Positions 43,241 to 55,720 of a stretch of 64,000 nucleotides of DNA are shown in pieces. The notes under the pieces were generated by a model. That model did no database searches, was not told the DNA's origin, and saw only the letters and a program-made list of their open reading frames with translations. The number at the start of each line of letters is the position of its first letter. The stretch's first letter is position 1. The DNA comes from Zopfochytrium polystomum (taxonomy: Eukaryota; Chytridiomycota; Chytridiomycetes; Chytridiales; Chytridiaceae), in the NCBI GenBank assembly GCA_025765615.1, contig JAIVFJ010000063.1, positions 1 through 64,000 of the forward strand, in the 5' to 3' direction. The position numbers and the translations under genes were made by a program.

Positions 43241-44554
43241 TCATCTCCCCCTTTTAGGCCTCTTCTGCAACTTGGTGGGGTACCTGGTCTTGAACTTGAG
43301 CAGAAGGTCTTGGCAGTGAGTGAGGTTTGACTCAGGTTCCCAGGTGTTGTCAGCATCTGAGTAACCTTTCCACTTAACAAGGAACTTGAGTGTCCTTCCA
43401 AACCACTTGGCATCCAAGATTTGTTCAACCTCAAATTCCTCTTCACCTTCTACCTCAACTGGAGGAGGAGGAGGAACAACTCTGCCTGGAATGGAATTGG
43501 CCACAAACTTCTCCAAAAGGCTGACATGGAAAACTGGGTGGATCTTCATGGATGCAGGGAGATCCAGCTTGAAGGTGACTGGATTGATTTGCTCCAAGAT
43601 CTTGAAAGGTCTCAACTTGAGGTTGTCTAGCTTGGGACTTGGTCTTTTGGACTGCAAGTTCTTCCTCATGCCTGGCCAGTAAAAGTCTCTGGAAGCAAGC
43701 TCATATGTCTTGTGCTCTCCTGGGTGTCCAGCTGTTGCTGCAACATGCCTTGTCTTGAGTATCTCAAGTTTTTCCTCTTCTTGGCTGATTTGAATCTTGT
43801 GAGGCTTGGGGTCCTTGGAAATAGCATGGGCCCACACACTGTCAGGAAGCAGTGAAAGGTGTGTCTTGGATGGTGGGGTGAAACCATCTCCCCCTTCAGG
43901 TGCAAGGTCTGTCCTTCTGTGCTCATCAGCAGTGGGGCTTGAATTGTTGACTGGGAACTGTGATTCTTGAATCTTTGACTGAGGGTTCTGTTCTTGGCAA
44001 AGACTGTGAGCTGTGGAGCTTGAATCTTGAATTTGGACTGTGAACTGTGGTACTTGAATCTTTGACTGTGGGTTCTGTGAACTACAGACTTGGCCATGAC
44101 TGTGAGCTCTATGAGCTGTGCTGGAATCTTGACTATGAACTGTGAACTGTGAAACTTGAATCTTGGCTGGGATCTGTGAGCTGCAGGCTGATACTGGAGC
44201 TGTCATTTGTGGTTGACCTTGGATACTAGGCTGAGAGCCTTGAATCAGGGACTTGAGAGCATGAGACTTGGAGGCTTGACTTGAGTTTTGGGTGACTGTT
44301 CCAATTGGTGGAGGTTGGACTTGACCAGTGACCCAATCAATGGCAGGGTTCTGGGCTTGCAGCCATGGTAATCCCAGGATGACAGAGAATGTGGGTGAGC
44401 CAAGATCCAATACTTCCAGGTTGACCATGGATGGTGGAAAGTCTTGGATGTGGAGGTTTAGCTTGGTTTCATGGCTGATTTCCTTGAACAGAGCATGATT
44501 GGCAAAGTGGACCTTGAGGGGTGTGGATTTCTTGATCGGTAGGGAATGGCACAA
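43241..44554 (-). pseudogene. pol: Deleted pol of copy 3, 3' part
   Basis: Same spacer, integrase remnants and chromodomain as copy 2, with the same deletion joins. It is separated from the protease part by a 2-nt insertion near 44537 (gatcggtaggg where copy 2 has gatggtggg), so protease and chromodomain are out of frame with each other. Confidence 0.8.
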
Positions 44555-45678
44555 GACTTGGCAAGGGTGGCATCAATGATGTTGCAGGATGATCCAGAGT
44601 CTATAAGGGCCTTGGTTGTGATGGTTGACTTGGGTGAGAGTTGAATCTTGACATCCATGGTGAGTTGGTGGGGCTTGGAATCTGAGGTGTTTGTGGTGCT
44701 GGTGGTGGTGATGAAACAGGGGCAGCTTGGAGGAGGGTCCAGGGAATTGCCCCTCAGTGAGCCTGGACCTCGGGAGTTTGGGTGCTTCTTCCTTGGGCAG
44801 TCCTTGACAGCATGCTCCTTGGAGCCACAGTAGAAACACAGTCCCTGCTGGGCCCTCCTTGTTTTCTCCTCTTGGCTCAGAGGACCCTTAGGAAGTGTCT
44901 CAACTGCATCCACTTGCATGGGTTCAGGAACTGTAAGAGCTTGAGGGACTGGGGTAGGTCTTGATGTAGTTCCTACTTGTCTTTGCTTCAGCCTCTTGGA
45001 GTAGAGTCTGTTGTCAATCTTGATGGCAAGGAGAATGTACTCTTCCAAGGTCTCAGGGATGTGCAGAGACTGGGAGAGCATGTCTTGGATAGACTCATGG
45101 AGACCATCATGGTACAGCTCCATCAGAGCTGCATCATTGTATCCAGAGTCTCTGGCTAGTTGCTTGAATTGGTTGGTGTAGGCCACACAAGATTGCTTTC
45201 CTTGCTTGATATGCTTGAGCTTGGATCTTGCTGTCCAAGATGCGTAGGGGTCACCAAAGGTAGCTTCCAGCCCCTCCCAGAGCTCTTGCAGGGTGGTGGG
45301 TGTGCTTGGGAGAGATCTGTACCATGATTGAGCTTGACCAGACAGGAGGGTGCTTGTGAAAAGAACCTTGACTTGCTCACTGGGAAATCTTGAAGGTTGG
45401 AGAAGGATGACATTCTCCACAGTGGCCATGAAGTTCCTAAGGTCTTTGGCCAGCCCAGTGAACTTGTCAGGGCTGGGAACCTTGGGCTCTCTTGCTTGGT
45501 TGGCTTGAGGCAGGGGAAGAGCTTGATGTTCTTGTTGGTGAAGTTGTTGTTGAAGCTGGTGCTGCTGGTGAAGGACTTGTTCTTGAAGTTGGTGTGTCTG
45601 TCTTGAAAGGGCTTGTAATTGGTCCATCAAGGCTTGGAAGGCAGTTGCATCAGGGAAGGTGTTGTTTGGGTCAGACAT
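44458..45678 (-). pseudogene. gag: Fused gag-protease frame of copy 3
   Basis: The gag ATG is at 45678. One extra base at the gag-pol boundary (cctcgggag near 44772) removes the gag stop, so gag reads straight into the protease (ALIDSGSSCNIID). The frame ends after the 2-nt insertion shared with copy 4. The knuckle CFYCGSKEHAVKDC is intact. Confidence 0.8.
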
Positions 45679-45719
45679 GATGGCAGAGAGTAGTAGGGAG
45701 AGGGTGAAGTGAATTATGA

Positions 45720-46076
45720 TGTCAGGAACAGGGCAGGACAGGGACAAGGCAGACAAGGAACTGAGAGGAGTGATGATTGTATTGGAAACAATAATTCACT
45801 TGAGGGATGGGACAGGTCCCCCATCCCCCTTTTATACCTTTTGAGAGTCTTCCTTGTCAAGACTCCAAGAAGAAAGTTCCAGAAAGAGCAATTAGTAATG
45901 CAATGATACCAATGATACCAATGACAACAAGACAAGTCAGGAAAGCAAAGAAGGTTCCAGAAGGTTCCACAAGGTTCCATGAAGGAATGTTCTAGAAGGT
46001 TCCAGAAGGTTCCAGAAGGTTCCATGAAGGAATGTTCTAGAAGGTTCCAGAGGTTTCCAGAGGGTGATTCATAACA
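45720..46076 (-). repeat. LTR 3 of the array (357 bp), shared by copies 3 and 4
   Basis: Same organisation as LTR 2. It has small differences in the U5-proximal bases (aacagggcagg in place of aacatggcagg) that identify it as a separate copy. Confidence 0.9.
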
Positions 46077-47674
46077 TCATCTCCCCCTTTTAGGCCTCTT
46101 CTGCAACTTGGTGGGGTACCTGGTCTTGAACTTGAGCAGAAGGTCTTGGCAGTGAGTGAGGTTTGACTCAGGTTCCCAGGTGTTGTCAGCATCTGAGTAA
46201 CCTTTCCACTTAACAAGGAACTTGAGTGTCCTTCCAAACCACTTGGCATCCAAGATTTGTTCAACCTCAAATTCCTCTTCACCTTCTACCTCAACTGGAG
46301 GAGGAGGAGGAACAACTCTGCCTGGAATGGAATTGGCCACAAACTTCTCCAAAAGGCTGACATGGAAAACTGGGTGGATCTTCATGGATGCAGGGAGATC
46401 CAGCTTGAAGGTGACTGGATTGATTTGCTCCAAGATCTTGAAAGGTCTCAACTTGAGGTTGTCTAGCTTGGGACTTGGTCTTTTGGACTGCAAGTTCTTC
46501 CTCATGCCTGGCCAGTAAAAGTCTCTGGAAGCAAGCTCATATGTCTTGTGCTCTCCTGGGTGTCCAGCTGTTGCTGCAACATGCCTTGTCTTGAGTATCT
46601 CAAGTTTTTCCTCTTCTTGGCTGATTTGAATCTTGTGAGGCTTGGGGTCCTTGGAAATAGCATGGGCCCACACACTGTCAGGAAGCAGTGAAAGGTGTGT
46701 CTTGGATGGTGGGGTGAAACCATCTCCCCCTTCAGGTGCAAGGTCTGTCCTTCTGTGCTCATCAGCAGTGGGGCTTGAATTGTTGACTGGGAACTGTGAT
46801 TCTTGAATCTTTGACTGAGGGTTCTGTTCTTGGCAAAGACTGTGAGCTGTGGAGCTTGAATCTTGAATTTGGACTGTGAACTGTGGTACTTGAATCTTTG
46901 ACTGTGGGTTCTGTGAACTACAGACTTGGCCATGACTGTGAGCTCTATGAGCTGTGCTGGAATCTTGACTATGAACTGTGAACTGTGAAACTTGAATCTT
47001 GGCTGGGATCTGTGAGCTGCAGGCTGATACTGGAGCTGTCATTTGTGGTTGACCTTGGATACTAGGCTGAGAGCCTTGAATCAGGGACTTGAGAGCATGA
47101 GACTTGGAGGCTTGACTTGAGTTTTGGGTGACTGTTCCAATTGGTGGAGGTTGGACTTGACCAGTGACCCAATCAATGGCAGGGTTCTGGGCTTGCAGCC
47201 ATGGTAATCCCAGGATGACAGAGAATGTGGGTGAGCCAAGATCCAATACTTCCAGGTTGACCATGGATGGTGGAAAGTCTTGGATGTGGAGGTTTAGCTT
47301 GGTTTCATGGCTGATTTCCTTGAACAGAGCATGATTGGCAAAGTGGACCTTGAGGGGTGTGGATTTCTTGATCGGTAGGGAATGGCACAAGACTTGGCAA
47401 GGGTGGCATCAATGATGTTGCAGGATGATCCAGAGTCTATAAGGGCCTTGGTTGTGATGGTTGACTTGGGTGAGAGTTGAATCTTGACATCCATGGTGAG
47501 TTGGTGGGGCTTGGAATCTGAGGTGTTTGTGGTGCTGGTGGTGGTGATGAAACAGGGGCAGCTTGGAGGAGGGTCCAGGGAATTGCCCCTCAGTGAGCCT
47601 GGACCTGGGAGTTTGGGTGCTTCTTCCTTGGGCAGTCCTTGACAGCATGCTCCTTGGAGCCACAGTAGAAACAC
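46077..47674 (-). pseudogene. pol: Deleted pol of copy 4
   Basis: The chromodomain part (46077-47390) and the protease part (47294-47674) are in different frames because of the same 2-nt insertion as in copy 3 (near 47373). The deletion joins match copies 2 and 3. Confidence 0.8.
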
Positions 47675-48513
47675 AGTCCCTGCTGGGCCCTCCTTGTTTT
47701 CTCCTCTTGGCTCAGAGGACCCTTAGGAAGTGTCTCAACTGCATCCACTTGCATGGGTTCAGGAACTGTAAGAGCTTGAGGGACTGGGGTAGGTCTTGAT
47801 GTAGTTCCTACTTGTCTTTGCTTCAGCCTCTTGGAGTAGAGTCTGTTGTCAATCTTGATGGCAAGGAGAATGTACTCTTCCAAGGTCCCAGGGATGTGCA
47901 GAGACTGGGAGAGCATGTCTTGGATAGACTCATGGAGACCATCATGGTACAGCTCCATCAGAGCTGCATCATTGTATCCAGAGTCTCTGGCTAGTTGCTT
48001 GAATTGGTTGGTGTAGGCCACACAAGATTGCTTTCCTTGCTTGATATGCTTGAGCTTGGATCTTGCTGTCCAAGATGCGTAGGGGTCACCAAAGGTAGCT
48101 TCCAGCCCCTCCCAGAGCTCTTGCAGGGTGGTGGGTGTGCTTGGGAGAGATCTGTACCATGATTGAGCTTGACCAGACAGGAGGGTGCTTGTGAAAAGAA
48201 CCTTGACTTGCTCACTGGGAAATCTTGAAGGTTGGAGAAGGATGACATTCTCCACAGTGGCCATAAGTTCCTAAGGTCTTTGGCCAGCCCAGTGAACTTG
48301 TCAGGGCTGGGAACCTTGGGCTCTCTTGCTTGGTTGGCTTGAGGCAGGGGAAGAGCTTGATGTTCTTGTTGGTGAAGCTTGTTGTTGAAGCTGGTGCTGC
48401 TGGTGAAGGACTTGTTCTTGAAGTTGGTGTGTCTGTCTTGAAAGGGCTTGTAATTGGTCCATCAAGGCTTGGAAGGCAGTTGCATCAGGGAAGGTGTTGT
48501 TTGGGTCAGACAT
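47590..48513 (-). pseudogene. gag: Gag of copy 4, frameshifted
   Basis: The gag ATG is at 48513. A 1-nt insertion in the Gln/His-rich stretch (near 48379) and a 1-nt deletion near 48266 (ccataagttcc in place of ccataaagttcc) break the N-terminal third. The rest, including CFYCGSKEHAVKDC, is open. Confidence 0.85.
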
Positions 48514-48554
48514 GATGGCAGAGAGTAGTAGGGAGAGGGTGAAGTGAATTATGA

Positions 48555-48909
48555 TGTCAGGAACATGGCAGGACAGGGACAAGGCATGACAAGGAACTGA
48601 GAGGAGTGATGATTGTATTGGAAACAATAATTCACTTGAGGGATGGGACAGGTCCCCCATCCCCCTTTTATACCTTTTGAGAGTCTTCCTTGTCAAGACT
48701 CAAAGAAAGTTCCAGAAAGAGCAATTAGTAATACAATGATACCAATGATACCAATGACAACAAGACAAGTCAGGAAAGCAAAGAAGGTTCCAGAAGGTTC
48801 CACAAGGTTCCATGAAGGAATGTTCTAGAAGGTTCCAGAAGGTTCCAGAAGGTTCCATGAAGGAATGTTCTAGAAGGTTCCAGAGGTTTCCAGAGGGTGA
48901 TTCATAACA
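48555..48909 (-). repeat. LTR 4 of the array (355 bp)
   Basis: Outer 5' LTR of copy 4. The ATTTT target duplication follows directly at 48910-48914. Confidence 0.9.
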
Positions 48910-48974
48910 ATTTTGCATTCCTGTCAGAAGCAGTGCAGAAGATAATGCCTCGCACATACAAAGATGCGTAGTGA

Positions 48975-49640
48975 TAGTAGTCAGAGTAGGCAAAGCCTGA
49001 GTCAGAGTTCCCAAAAGGAAAGGTTGGAGGAGCACCAAGGGTTATAGTCAGAGGGGCAAAAGCCAGGTAAATGAATAAGTTGTAGTGAGTGAGGTTTCAA
49101 GGGATAGGAAGCAGCAAGTTGAGGGCGTCGAATCAGTGGCCTATAGGGGCAAAGTAATAAAAAAAGTGATAAAGAAGAGGGAAGTGGGAAGATGACTGGG
49201 AGATTTGGTGGTTGAAGAGAAGTAGTAGTTGTACCTGGATAGGTGAAGGAGCAATGTTCTTGAAGAGAGAGTTGAAGAGATAAAGAATTAGTAATATTCG
49301 TTGCAGTAGTAGTCAAAGTAGGCAAAGCCTGAGTCAGAGTCCGAAAAGGGAAGGTTGGAGAAGGCAGCATCAGGGTTTATGGTCAGAGGGGCAAAAGCTG
49401 GGTAAGAAAGTGAGGTCAGTAGGGTTGGAACCAAAAGTGAAGGATAAAAGGACAAGCAAACATTTGGTTGATGAGGAACGCTGATGAAGGGAAATTGATG
49501 GAGCGAAGTGGCAATGCAAATGGCGATGGGTCTTCTGAAGTAGCAAGATGGTTGGTGATGGGGGGCTGCAAGGCTGCTGGGAGGGGTGGCACAGTGGCAA
49601 TGTGGTGGAGGAGATCTGAGGATGACAGTCAGAAGGGCAC
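48975..49640 (-). repeat. Duplicated LINE-UTR-like sequence, inverted relative to 51.4-51.8 kb
   Basis: Two related units (about 48975-49075 and 49310-49410), each starting gtagtca-agtaggcaaagcctgagtcagag, lie in tandem. The second unit, with its continuation to about 49640, matches the reverse complement of 51400-51790. No protein is recognised. 49640-50340 is unassigned but includes irregular gcgatctggcag repeats reminiscent of the LINE leader. Confidence 0.6.
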
Positions 49641-50379
49641 GAGCCAAGGGTAGATCATGTCTAGATGCAGACAGCAAGGAGGTCAAGTTTAAGTGAAGCA
49701 AGAAGTGGCAGTGGAGGTGTTGACGAGGCACAAGTGCTCAACAATGAGAAGTCAGATGGAAGCCAGATGGGTGAGACAGAAATGTTGTGGCAGGAGACGA
49801 CGAAGGTGGGGAGCACGATAGGCCACACGATTAGCAGTGGCCGCCGATCTTCCTCAGTGAGGTGGCTTGGATTCTGGGGATGCGGAGGAGGGACACGAGT
49901 GTGTAGCAATTGCGTGTGGGCGTGGAGTAGCAGCAGATCTGGATCGAGACGACAGCGGTGGCTGATGTAATCAGTCAGCAGCGGTGAACCCGACCCTGGC
50001 GGTGGCAAGTTGACGGAGGGCAGCGGCAGAAGGTCTTGAGTGTCAGTTGGGAGCAAAGAAGTCGGAAATGCGGCGAGACGAAGTCAAGGAGGACGCTGTC
50101 AGGCTGGTCGAGCCAGCCTCAACGGTGTCTTCCCTCGACTAGGGCCAGTGGCTTTGTTTGAGGCAAGAGATTTCTTCCAATCGCCTCCAACAATCGCAAT
50201 CTGGGCAATCGCGATCTGGCAGTGATCAAGTGGCAATTTGGCGGCGATCTGGTGGCGGCAAGGCGGCAGTAAAATGTCTCGAGTGTCAGTTGCGTGATCT
50301 GATCCAAGTAAGCTGGTTGTGGTGGCGAAGAGCGGGATCACAGGGGGGTCAAATTCACTAGGAAGTCTGAGTGTGCAAA

Positions 50380-51150
50380 GCTTGCACCAAAGTCTGACCC
50401 TCCTCCGTTTCCCCTGCTGCTACCTCCCCACTTCAAAAGAAACTGGACCATGTCGCCTCTGAAGTGATTGCGAAGGCACTTGCAAATGGGAATGATGTCG
50501 TTTCGAAGAGACACTCTCACAGAGTCAGCCAGTTCAGACAGATCAGTGGGCAGTTCGTCATACATAGCCTGAATGATCTTGAGCTTTTTGATCCCTGGCT
50601 CTACTTTCGACAGGCTTGACCAGTCCAGCAAATCAATCGTTCCACCCTGCTTCCGCTTACTGCACCAACCAAAGGTGGAACTCTTTCGAGTGGTTGCATA
50701 CCAGCAGCAGCGACAGAAGAATAAGCACCTGTGGGTAGAGCCAGGGTTGGCAAATTGCTTGAGGATTGCTCCTGAGTAGTCACTGGTATGGGGATCTTCG
50801 GAGCTAATGAGCAGACAGCCTCTTGCAAGCTGCTTTCGCCAAGACTGAGTGGAACAACTTCCTGCCCCTTCCCCGCTTCCTTTTCACCGACAACGCTCCT
50901 TTCAGGGTTGCTTTCAACTGAATGCACTTCGGGCTTGAAGGATGGCCCGCTGAAGCAGCGCTGCAAGCTTTCTTGCTGTTTCTGGGGCAACGTTTTGTAA
51001 TTCTCCCTCAATCTCATCATCAATAGAAACTGGCTGCTTAAAACACATTGCAGAGTCCAAACAGTAAATCAAGCTACGATGTGGGTTGTCCAAGCTGATG
51101 TTGCACGGTTCAACAAAGAAATAGAGGGCAGCTGCATGGAGATCTTGGTC
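50380..51150 (-). repeat. Anonymous gene-like segment, copy 2 of 2
   Basis: Homologous to 15050-15800. In this copy the minus-strand frames 50338-50631 and 50601-51023 are longer and read SVRVSLRNDIIPICKCLRNH and VAPETARKLAALLQ-like text in adjacent frames. The family is not recognised. Confidence 0.6.
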
Positions 51151-51359
51151 GAACAGAAGACCACCACAACCAGCTTGTTTGCGACACTGTCACAGCCAAT
51201 GGCCGTGATCTCAACCTCACATTTTGCCGCTATCACAGCCTTCAGCCGCGATCTTGACTTAGATATTTCGGCAGCTCTGCCAGTGCCCTCAACCTTGGCA
51301 GTGAAACTTTTTCCGATTGACCTCCTAGCTGTCAGCATCTAGGACACAACTTACGCTCA

Positions 51360-52225
51360 ACTCATGCCCTTCTGACTGTCATCCTCAGATCTCCTCCACC
51401 TCATTGTCACTGTGCAACCCCTCCCAGCAGCCTCGCAGCCTCCCATCACCATTCATCTTGCCACTTCAGAAGGCTTGTCGCCATTCGTGTTGCCACTTTG
51501 CTCCATCGCAACTTCCCTTCATCAGCGTTCCTCATGGATCCACCTCATCTCTCGTCATTGACACAATCACAAGGGCTCCTGCAAATAGGCCATCTCCAGA
51601 TCATTTACATTCAAGATTTGCCTCTCAGAATGTTTGCTTGATCTGTTATCTTTCACTTTCAGTTCCAACTGTACTATCCTCTTTTTTTCCCCAGCTTTTG
51701 CCCTCTGGCAATAAACCTTGATCCTGCCTTCTCCAACCTTCCCTTTTGGGAACTCTGACTCAGGCTTTGCCTACTTTGCCTACTCTGACTACTATCACAA
51801 CGCATATTTGTTTACCTTTCCTTTTGAACTTCCATTTGGGCTCTCACCCTTCTGACAACAACTCTTGTCCTTGATTTCCCCACTGCCTCTTGCCCCTCTG
51901 ACTATTACACTTTCTTGATCTCTCCAAATCTCTCTTTGAGAACTTTGTCCCTCAACCTTTCCATTTACAACTACAACCTCTTCTCAACCACCAATCCTTC
52001 CTATTCCCTCTTCTTTGTTACTATCTTTTATATGCGGTGGAGATACCTGACGCCCCTGTAAGTCCAAAGTGCATGGGGTGGGTTTGCTGAGGTGATACCT
52101 TGACTTAGTCAACTATGGTTCACCACTGATGGCACTTTCTCTTCCTGCCTGGCCCTCTGGTGCTGGAACAATGAAAAAAAAAAAAAAAAACTTCCTGCAA
52201 GCCCCTTCAGGGTTGGAACAATAAA
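51360..52225 (+). mobile_element. LINE 3' end, truncated
   Basis: A non-coding stretch ends with the same tail as the LINE at 24345-24506 (gcggtggagatacctgacg ... gctggaacaat) and an A-rich end at 52172-52190. A second short tail (gggttggaacaataaat plus A run) follows at about 52200-52238. The sequence upstream of the tail differs from the full-length LINE, so it belongs to a related family or a long 3' UTR variant. Confidence 0.65.
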
Positions 52226-52369
52226 TGAAAAAAAAATATGGAGGGTAATGATCCCTCGGAGTTGTGCTTTAGAAATGAAGAGAAACATACCAAACCTGGA
52301 ACAAAAACTCTCCCATGAGAACCAAACTCGTTCCATTACCTGGACCGGACTTCTCTACTTTAAGTCCTC

Positions 52370-53720
52370 GAGCCCTGTTAGCCCAGCAATGAACATAGCC
52401 ATTCATGCTGCTTCCTTGGTACCCTTGGTTAGGATGTTGGCAACCATGCCTTCCATCCTGCAAATTCCAACTGGATATTCTGCTCCTTGAGCTCCCAACG
52501 TAAGTGTGCCAACTGGAGATTCATATGTTTGACACAACCATGGTGCACCAGATTCAGGATGATTGCAATGGTTGACATGTTATCCTCATGTGCAAGCTGG
52601 ACTGCTTGCTGTTGAGGGCTGACATTCTACTTGCTGCTGAACTGGTGTTGGTGGGAGTAGCTTTGTCACTCGCAGAATCTGCGCTAGGTGAGGCCTTGTC
52701 TGTCCTGTGGTGGGCAGCTCAACCCTCTTGAGCAAGGGCTGCCTACTCCACTTGGACTGAACAGACAGCCAACCAAAGACAGAACAAGAACAACCCCTCA
52801 CCTGTCACAAGGGTGCCTTGTGAGGCCTTCCCTTGTGACACGCAAGTTTCACCAGTGGCAGGAAAGTCTGTTCACACCACACTTGTAGCACTTGAGCTCT
52901 TTTGTCTCTGGGGAATTTGAGCATGCGAGTTTCTTTTTCCATGCCTTGGCTTCCTTGCCCTTTGAGCTAGAGCCTGAAAGAATTCGCTATGATGGCTGAT
53001 TGATGGATTGGGCTGCTGTGGTGTACACTGTAACCAGCTATATCTGTGCAGTTGCAAGAATAGAATTGCCGTTGAGATATTTGAGAACCCAAATAAGGAT
53101 CTTCATGTGTTGCCTGCTGGGATCCTTGCTGAAGGTGCCAAGGTATGAAACTGCTGGGGCAAGGTCTGCTCGCGTTTGTGTTGCAAGGTAGTTGAAGCCG
53201 CCAGGATTGCCTGGTACAGTCTTTGATCAGGAAGGGCAGTTTCTGCAGAGCAGTTGTTGATAATGTTGGCATGGCACTGAAGTAACTCCTTGATATAGGT
53301 TTTCTGGTGTAAGAAGATTCCGTTATGGTGATGTTCCAGCTGCATATCAAGGATGGTTTTTGATTGCTCCCATTTTGCAGAGTTTGTAACAAGATTAGGC
53401 AAGGCAATGGCAGAAGAAGTTTTGCCAGAATCACCAAAAACACAGATTGTTAACTGAGCTTGCAGTGTGGATGATGTGTCAGTCAATCTGACAAAGAAGG
53501 ATGCAGTGGTCTTCCAGAAGATTGTCCTTTCCTGACAACTGTTTGATTTAGGTGGCTGTTCAACTCCAGCAGTCAGTGTGGTGGTAATGAACTGCTTGAT
53601 GCAGATTTGGCACATAAAATATGCTGTTGAGGTATGTGTTGCTGATATCCACTGTGCCAGTATCCCAGTTGATTCAGGCAGCCATTTCAGTGAGTTAACA
53701 AAGACTATTGATTTGGACAA
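52370..53720 (-). pseudogene. Ty1/copia RT-RNase H relic
   Basis: Reading the minus strand, 53720-53103 resembles copia RT (LDMQLEHHHNGIFLHQKTYI for the usual LGIEI...ifLsQ.kYi block). About 53100-53030 carries the HMKILIWVLKYLNGN motif (RT-RH connector). 52590-52400 gives the RNase H end (EDNMSTIAI, VKHMNLQLAHLRWELKEQ, ANILTKGTKE). Frames shift and stops interrupt between blocks, and 52600-52990 is not clearly aligned. The YVDD box is destroyed (position of ICVFGDSG). No LTRs are seen. Confidence 0.65.
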
Positions 53721-55720
53721 TAGGTGAGTATTCTGAATATCAATGCAATGATACTAAGTGGGCCCTTAGCCATGAGCTGTGCATAGAAGCATTCAATGCT
53801 GCTGTCTTCACAAAGTTTGACCTTGTAGACCCTTTGTTCCAGATTGTGTTGACATTGGTGGGTTGTTCAATAACTTCAAAGGCTGCCGACATGGCTTCTG
53901 CCAAGTTTGGGGATCAGGACATGTTGTGTTTGTGAGGTAGGTTTCCCAGAACAGGTATGCTTGGCTGAGTTGTCAGGTGATGGTGAACGTAATGTTGGTG
54001 ATGAGAAGGTGGTTCTGGTGGAGGTGGTTCTTGAGGTTGAGAAGCTTTTGGCGCATCTCTTATTTAGGAGGTCATGTTTGTTTGTGAGAAGGATAAAACC
54101 TTAGTGGTGGGTATGTCTGCCATCGTTTTGTCTTGTGGGACTTTGAAGGAATTAGTTTATAACACTCTCAGATATCCAACACAAAAAAGAAAGCAAGGAT
54201 AAAAAATTCTGCACAGGTGCGCCTTCTGCACAATGCTGTTCCTGGCTCCCCCCAGTACCCTATGAGGCGAGGCGACCACTCCCCCACACACAGCTTGCCC
54301 TCAACGCTATCCCCTGCGTCTTGCCTGGGCACATCAAGAGAATAACTGTCACCTGGTTGGCGCTCCTCACGGAATGGGCTCCCTGCTCAGGACTCCACCT
54401 CCTCTGACACAGGTCTGGGCCATACTAGCCTACAAGCTGAGACTTCAGTGTTTGTGGGCCTTCGGTTGATTTACATTGCCAGTTTGCCACCCTGGTCTGG
54501 CCTTCCTCAGTCATGCCTATAGTGCTCCCAGTAAGGCCCACTGAAGGGGACGTTAATTGCAGTAGCACAGAATCCAACACAAGAGCTGTACACTGTTATC
54601 TGATTCACTTTCACTGTGGATTACCATGTGGTTGATACTTTTTACCAATTCCAGTTTAACTTCTTCCAATTCTGATTGCTGAAGTTGAATGCTGACTGAA
54701 TGGAGGAAGTTGTTGTTTTCTGGAGTGACTCTGCTGTGGGGAATGGTTGATGCATTGTCTGGCGTTGTTGAGACTGCAGAAAACTGAAAGCAATTCCAAT
54801 TCAACTTGTTCAACTGGCAAAATTCAGGTTCAAAGATAGTTCAAGGTGACTGGTGACTGAATGGAGCAAAGTGGTGATGTTGGTGTCGTTTCTGAAGCGG
54901 ATCTGCGGTAATGAATGGTTGAAGGTTTTCCTGGATTTTGCTGAGACTGCTGCAGTTTGAATAGTTTGTTGATGTGGTAATTGCCACTGTTTGACTATAA
55001 GGTGGTTGATTTTTGTTTTTGTTGGTCTAGAGGGGAGAATAAAGATAGAGATGAAGTTAGTGGTAGTAAGCATTAGTGAGAGTTAGGATATCCAGATGTT
55101 TCCACAGAGTTTGATTGCTTGATGATGATTTGCCTTTAGTCTCCAAGTGATGTTGTGGTGAATTAATGCTGGTGGAAGAGTGTTAATGCAAGCAAAGGGA
55201 ACAAAGACTTAGACTTATGTCTTCTACTCTGCCTCGTTAAAGAATCAGCAGAATGTTTTTGTCAAATCTAACATCCAAGCCAAAGCCACTAAGTTTCTGG
55301 TCAGATTACAAAAGTTGTGGGCACTCTGAAGAGTCCAAATACTGGTTATGCTGCATGAATGAATGAGCCATTCAAAGAACATAGCTGTTCTGGAGTGACT
55401 CTATTAAGAGCAGTTTGAAATCAAGAGTCAGTTAGATTTGGTTTAACCAAGGAAGAATCTTAGATGAGAGTTGAACTTCATTAATCTTTGCTGTTTGCTC
55501 TGAAAAAGTGTTAGTGTTGAGTGTCCAATAAAGATGAATGTTGGTACTCCTTGGAATGAGCCAAAGGTTATTTGAAGGAACATTGTGTTTTGTCTTGGGG
55601 AAACGGGGAAATAAAAGTGGCGAGGATTCATTGTCTATAACTGACATGGACAGTCCTCGTCCATCCTCGTCCATCCTCGCCGTTCTTCGCCTCGCCCTCG
55701 CACAGGTTGCTGTTCCCTAA
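53721..55720. other. Unassigned AT-rich region
   Basis: No gene is recognised over 2 kb. Two diverged copies of a stretch (about 54700-54790 and 54850-54960, both with tggttga and gagactgc motifs) suggest an old local duplication. Short frames lack recognisable domains. Confidence 0.5.

Larger units (their letters stand above)
40056..48909 (-). mobile_element. Tandem array of three deleted chromodomain LTR elements
   Basis: The order is LTR-internal-LTR-internal-LTR-internal-LTR, all on the minus strand; each inner LTR serves two units. The whole 8.85-kb array is flanked by one 5-bp direct repeat, ATTTT, at 40051-40055 and 48910-48914, and no such repeat separates the units. Each 2.5-kb internal region encodes gag and a pol remnant lacking RT, RNase H and the integrase core, with the same deletion joins in all three. 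It therefore depends on an intact relative for mobilisation. Confidence 0.9.
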
